From: CAYHYG01 sp964360835
Lineage (GTDB): Bacteria; Patescibacteriota; Patescibacteriia; UBA1558; 2-01-FULL-52-15
Direction: 5' to 3'
Length of the DNA stretch: 35,707 bases
Assembly (NCBI GenBank): GCA_964360835.1
Contig: CAYHYG010000008.1
Location: 1-35,707, forward strand
The position numbers were made by a program, and so were the translations under genes. Shown here in pieces: positions 32,710-35,707 of the stretch; within the stretch, counting starts at the first letter, position 1; every line of letters starts with the position of its first letter. Below the pieces are notes generated by a model. The model ran no database searches, had not been told where the DNA came from, and worked only from the letters and a program-made list of their open reading frames with translations.

Positions 32710-33815
32710 GAAAATACTTTGGTCAAACCACTCCAAATATCAGCACCGTAGCGAATTATGTCTCTGTAAGTAACCAGAGCCATAAGCAGAAGCAATAAGA
32801 CAAACCCCGTGGTATGAACTCGTTGTTCTATTAGTTCACTAACGGCACGACCTCGAATCTTTTCAAAAAGGACAAAAACTATCCTGCCACCGTCCAAAGC
32901 TGGAAAAGGTAAAATATTGATCACCGCCAAATTGATCGAAAGGACAGCCACAAAATTAATCAAATGTATCCAGCCAAGTCGAGCTACATCAGCTGTCAGG
33001 ACAGCCACACCAACAGGCCCGGAAACATCAGCGCCAACACCCTGAAACGTAAAAATCTTATACAGCAGGAAGCCAAGCGCCACGGTAATGGCTATCAAGA
33101 CGTTTATCGTAGCCATAATGCCCCTGCCGATAGCTTCGAAAAAGGGATACTGAATAGTAGCTAACCTGACAAAACCAATGCCAAATTGCATTTTACCGTC
33201 AGCATTGTTTTTGGCTTGGGCTGTCAGCAGTTGCCCCTGACCATCACGTAGAATAGAAAACTCTACTGGCTGTGATCGGTGCTTGTCCAGATATTCGTAC
33301 GTTTGTTGCAAAGAAACGACAGGCTCTCCGGCCAGACTGACCAACTCATCACCAAGACGCAGACCTGCTTCTGCTGCTGGGCTCTCAGCCACAACATCAG
33401 AGATGACAATCTGCGATTGTAGCACTTTCTGATCCTGTATATCAGCATCAGTGATACTCTGCGGTAAACCCAGCATAAATCCGCCGCTATACAAGATGGC
33501 GGCTAATAAAATATTAAAGATGACGCCAGCCGATAGCACCCAAATACGCTGCCAGGCTTTCCGTGAAGCAAAACTATCCTGCTCCGAGGCCTGATCTCCC
33601 TGCTCACCTTTAATTTTTACAAATCCCCCAATAGGAATCCAATTCAGACTATATAAGGTATTTTTACCTTTGATACCAAAAATCCGAGGGGGAAAACCAA
33701 AACCAAATTCTTCAACTGCTATGCCGAGCTTGCGGGCAGCCAAAAAATGTCCAAGTTCATGGACAAAAACCAGTAAACCAAGTATGGCTAAAAAAAGAAG
33801 GACGGGTAGTAACAT
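32706..33815 (-). CDS. rseP: Site-2-type zinc metalloprotease, RseP/RIP family
   Basis: An intramembrane protease that cuts transmembrane segments, often releasing anti-sigma factors or leftover signal peptides. The 369 residues have the zinc motif HELGH at 19-23 in the first helix, a GFGFPPRIF segment, a PDZ domain (about 125-205, VVAESPAAEAGLRLGDELVS), and the third metal ligand in NILPFPALDGGR (LDG at 307-309) with a final helix near 330-350. It starts 1 nt after the frr stop. Substrates cannot be told from the window. Confidence 0.93.
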   Translation of the reverse strand: MLLPVLLFLAILGLLVFVHELGHFLAARKLGIAVEEFGFGFPPRIFGIKGKNTLYSLNWIPIGGFVKIKGEQGDQASEQDSFASRKAWQRIWVLSAGVIFNILLAAILYSGGFMLGLPQSITDADIQDQKVLQSQIVISDVVAESPAAEAGLRLGDELVSLAGEPVVSLQQTYEYLDKHRSQPVEFSILRDGQGQLLTAQAKNNADGKMQFGIGFVRLATIQYPFFEAIGRGIMATINVLIAITVALGFLLYKIFTFQGVGADVSGPVGVAVLTADVARLGWIHLINFVAVLSINLAVINILPFPALDGGRIVFVLFEKIRGRAVSELIEQRVHTTGFVLLLLLMALVTYRDIIRYGADIWSGLTKVFS

Positions 33816-33816
33816 A

Positions 33817-34368
33817 TTATATGTGCATTATTTCAGCTTCTTTAGTTTCGGAGATATTTTTTATTTTCTCCTGATAATCTCGGACAGCCTTATCTAAACG
33901 GTCAAAGGCCTGAAACTTGTCATCCTCAGTAATAGTGGCGACACTTTGCTGAGAAACAATCTCATCGCGGACCTTTTCGCGTTTTTGCTTGAGAGAGACT
34001 TTGGCTTCTTCCGCTTTCTGACCCAGTAACTTCACCAATTCTTTGCGTTTCTCCTCAGTCAGAGGAGGAAAATTGAGACGTACAATATCGCCATCAACTA
34101 CTGGCGATAGACCGAGGTCGCTTCTCTGTAAAGCTGAGTCGATATCCTTGGCAATCGACTTATCCCACGGCTGTATCATGATAGTGCGCGGCTCCGGACA
34201 AGAGATGCTAGCCAGCTGCAATAAAGGAGTTTTGACACCATAAGCATCAATCATAATAGCGTCAACCATTGATGGATTGACTCTACCGGTACGGAGACCA
34301 CTGATGTCTTGCTTGAAATGCTCGATAGTGGCGTCAAAATCGCCTATATGAGGGTCTAATGAATACAT
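33817..34368 (-). CDS. frr: Ribosome recycling factor
   Basis: Frr, with EF-G, splits post-termination ribosomes. The 183 residues match the family throughout: FKQDISGLRTGRVNPSMVDA, YGVKTPLLQLASISCPEPRT, IQPWDKSIAKDIDSALQRSD, LNFPPLTEEKRKELVKL and the three-helix-bundle end. The length (usual about 185) is normal. It lies 5 nt after the lipoprotein gene and 1 nt before the rseP-type gene. Confidence 0.97.
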   Translation of the reverse strand: MYSLDPHIGDFDATIEHFKQDISGLRTGRVNPSMVDAIMIDAYGVKTPLLQLASISCPEPRTIMIQPWDKSIAKDIDSALQRSDLGLSPVVDGDIVRLNFPPLTEEKRKELVKLLGQKAEEAKVSLKQKREKVRDEIVSQQSVATITEDDKFQAFDRLDKAVRDYQEKIKNISETKEAEIMHI

Positions 34369-34373
34369 AATTG

Positions 34374-35492
34374 CTATTTAGCCGTCTGATAGAAGCCAAT
34401 ATAGACTTCTTTTGGCTGCTTGGGGTTAATAATGAGGAAACGAGGGATGCCGGCTGCTGGCAAAACTTTGACGCTCCAGTTCGCTCCACCGTCATCAGTA
34501 AGGTAGTATGCGCCGGTGGTGGTTAATGCTAGCATCTGAGGGTTCTGAGGGTTGACAGCAATAGCGTAAACTATCTCTTCCGCTGGTTTATTTAAGATTT
34601 GAATTTCACGCCAGGAGCTGCCTCCAGTAAACCTGAAAATACCATAATTATTGGAGTAGAGCAAACTATTGGGTTGCGTTGAATCGAGGGACATACTACG
34701 AAATGTATTGGCGTTCTTGAGATTACCAAACTGACCAGTGGTAGTGGCAACTACTGTACCTTGTGTCAACTTACGATCAATAATCACAGCATCCAGTTTG
34801 CTCGTCTCTGACCAGGTAGAACCGCCATTATCGCTATAATACAGACCCCTCGAGACTGTAGCCAGATACATAATGTTGGCATTATCAGGCTGAATCAATA
34901 ATTGACTCAACTGACTAGGAAAGAAAACAGAAACTTGCCAGGATATGCCGGCATCTCGGCTGACCAATAACGTTCCGCGTGACGTTCCGGCGAAAACTAC
35001 ATTACTCCGTGCAGGATCAATTGCTAGAGTCGTAAAAAATTCCTTATCCAAAGTACTGAAATGAACTTGATTCCAAGTCCGATTACAGTCAATAGTTTTG
35101 AAAATAGTATTATACAAAGCCGCGTAAACGACACACTTATCAGAAGTATCAACAGCTATAGCATTGACTACGCCTTTATTGGTCAGTGTGGACTGCCAAC
35201 CTTCCGCCCCATTATAAGTATAAACCAGACCCTTACTATTAGTTCCCGCATACAGTGTCATTGGGTCATTAGGATCCTGTATTAAGGTCGTGATGTTAGA
35301 ATCGGTAAATGTCCTGACCTCGCCTTTGGTCGAATAAATGTTACTTTTGGATTCCCAGGTTTCACCGGCATTTGCCGATTTGTAAATACCGATCGGCACG
35401 ACTGTCTTGGGCGTAGAAGTACGATTGACCCTGATAACGCCGCAGCCACTAACGATAATGGTAATTAAGATTAAAATTATAAATCGCTTCAT
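34374..35492 (-). CDS. Lipoprotein with BNR/Asp-box beta-propeller repeats
   Basis: The chosen start gives 372 residues beginning MKRFIILILITIIVSGCG, a lipoprotein signal with the lipobox VSGC, so it is probably anchored to the outer face of the membrane. An earlier in-frame start (35528) would hide this signal and overlap the upstream gene by 40 nt. The body is a beta-propeller of sialidase/VPS10-like repeats: Asp boxes SANAGETW, SRDAGISW, SDNGGSTW, TDDGGANW and a degenerate TIDCNRTW. No sialidase catalytic residues can be assigned. Proteins of this type often bind partners or glycans; YCF48-type assembly factors share the fold. Function here is unknown. It overlaps the upstream gene end by 4 nt. 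Confidence 0.82.
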   Translation of the reverse strand: MKRFIILILITIIVSGCGVIRVNRTSTPKTVVPIGIYKSANAGETWESKSNIYSTKGEVRTFTDSNITTLIQDPNDPMTLYAGTNSKGLVYTYNGAEGWQSTLTNKGVVNAIAVDTSDKCVVYAALYNTIFKTIDCNRTWNQVHFSTLDKEFFTTLAIDPARSNVVFAGTSRGTLLVSRDAGISWQVSVFFPSQLSQLLIQPDNANIMYLATVSRGLYYSDNGGSTWSETSKLDAVIIDRKLTQGTVVATTTGQFGNLKNANTFRSMSLDSTQPNSLLYSNNYGIFRFTGGSSWREIQILNKPAEEIVYAIAVNPQNPQMLALTTTGAYYLTDDGGANWSVKVLPAAGIPRFLIINPKQPKEVYIGFYQTAK

Positions 35493-35707
35493 ACAATATA
35501 TAGAAAGTTTGTTAGATAATGTTCCCACGCCAACTGGGGATTGGCATTTTGTCGTAAATTGACTTTTAATAATTCCAAACCTTTCATAGCCCTGAGCACT
35601 TTATTGATAGGCCAGAGACGAACCAGAGACTCAACCGGCGCAACCAAAGTGGTGCTGGTTGGCAACAAAGATCTCAGCATAATATCCCTGTGAATAAGCT
35701 GTATATT
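35489..35707 (-). CDS. C-terminal part of a DNA polymerase III delta'-like clamp-loader subunit (runs off the right edge)
   Basis: The frame is open to the window edge and shows about 72 C-terminal residues. The segment LRSLLPTSTTLVAPVESLVR and the final LRQNANPQLAWEHYLTNFL resemble the C-terminal helical domain of HolB/delta', where 'NxNPxLALExLLL' is the usual ending. The N-terminal AAA domain that would confirm this is outside the window. It is the first visible gene of the minus-strand operon that continues to the second mreB. holB is likely but not proven. Confidence 0.6.
   Translation of the reverse strand, partial: NIQLIHRDIMLRSLLPTSTTLVAPVESLVRLWPINKVLRAMKGLELLKVNLRQNANPQLAWEHYLTNFLYIV

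Noticed and set aside
1..35707. Alternative genetic code with TGA as Gly (Gracilibacteria/SR1)
   Set aside because: Many genes end in TGA at the expected place, including ATGA overlaps at murB, lepA, ftsX and others, and no internal TGA is needed.
1..35707. CRISPR array, insertion sequence or prophage
   Set aside because: No spaced direct repeats, transposase, integrase or phage structural gene was seen.

Overview
The window reads as a chromosomal segment of a small-genome bacterium, most likely a Candidate Phyla Radiation (Patescibacteria) lineage. The reasons are the very tight packing (mostly 1-26 nt overlaps or gaps of a few nt), CPR-typical proteins (DUF4012, a short ProS with no editing insert, a tiny single-helix membrane protein, a SurA/PpiC-like protein beside FtsB) and a core-gene order dominated by envelope synthesis. 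TGA acts as a stop in many genes (ATGA overlaps), so the Gracilibacteria/SR1 code, in which TGA means Gly, does not apply. A finer placement (for example ABY1-like) would be a guess.

Layout, mostly minus strand, read from right to left. (1) 35707-25509: end of a holB-like clamp-loader gene, a beta-propeller lipoprotein, frr, an rseP-type protease, a small unknown protein, proS, then the cell-shape block mreB-mreC-mreD-pbp2-greA-second mreB. (2) 25506-14764: a promoter, RNase P RNA, and directly abutting it a surface-glycan and envelope operon: a WcaJ-type initiating transferase, three GT4 glycosyltransferases (one broken by an in-frame TAA), DUF4012, murJ and lepA. (3) 14603-10783: a division block ftsB, a SurA/PpiC-like protein, an RlpA-like DPBB protein, ftsE and ftsX. 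A tRNA-Thr(CGT) lies antisense between two of its genes. (4) A plus-strand island at 8561-10545: lexA, a uracil-DNA-glycosylase-like gene, a two-helix membrane protein and rpmA, followed by a hairpin-rich intergenic stretch. (5) 8448-1: an NFU-type iron-sulfur protein, a small membrane protein, mraY, murD, ftsW, a MurG-MurC fusion, murB, hpf and the start of secA.

The genes work together mainly in peptidoglycan and envelope construction. MurB, MurC, MurD, MraY and MurG make precursors, MurJ flips lipid II, FtsW and PBP2 polymerise and cross-link it, MreBCD position the machine, and FtsB/FtsEX plus a DPBB protein serve division. The glycan operon decorates the surface, and SecA, LepA, Frr, Hpf, L27, ProS, GreA and RNase P are housekeeping.

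The points most worth a second look are the MurG-MurC fusion, RNase P RNA serving as the immediate leader of a roughly 10.7 kb operon, two MreB paralogues of which one carries changed catalytic residues, back-to-back promoters that predict leaderless mRNAs, and an intergenic hairpin presenting a perfect ribosome-binding sequence with no start codon.
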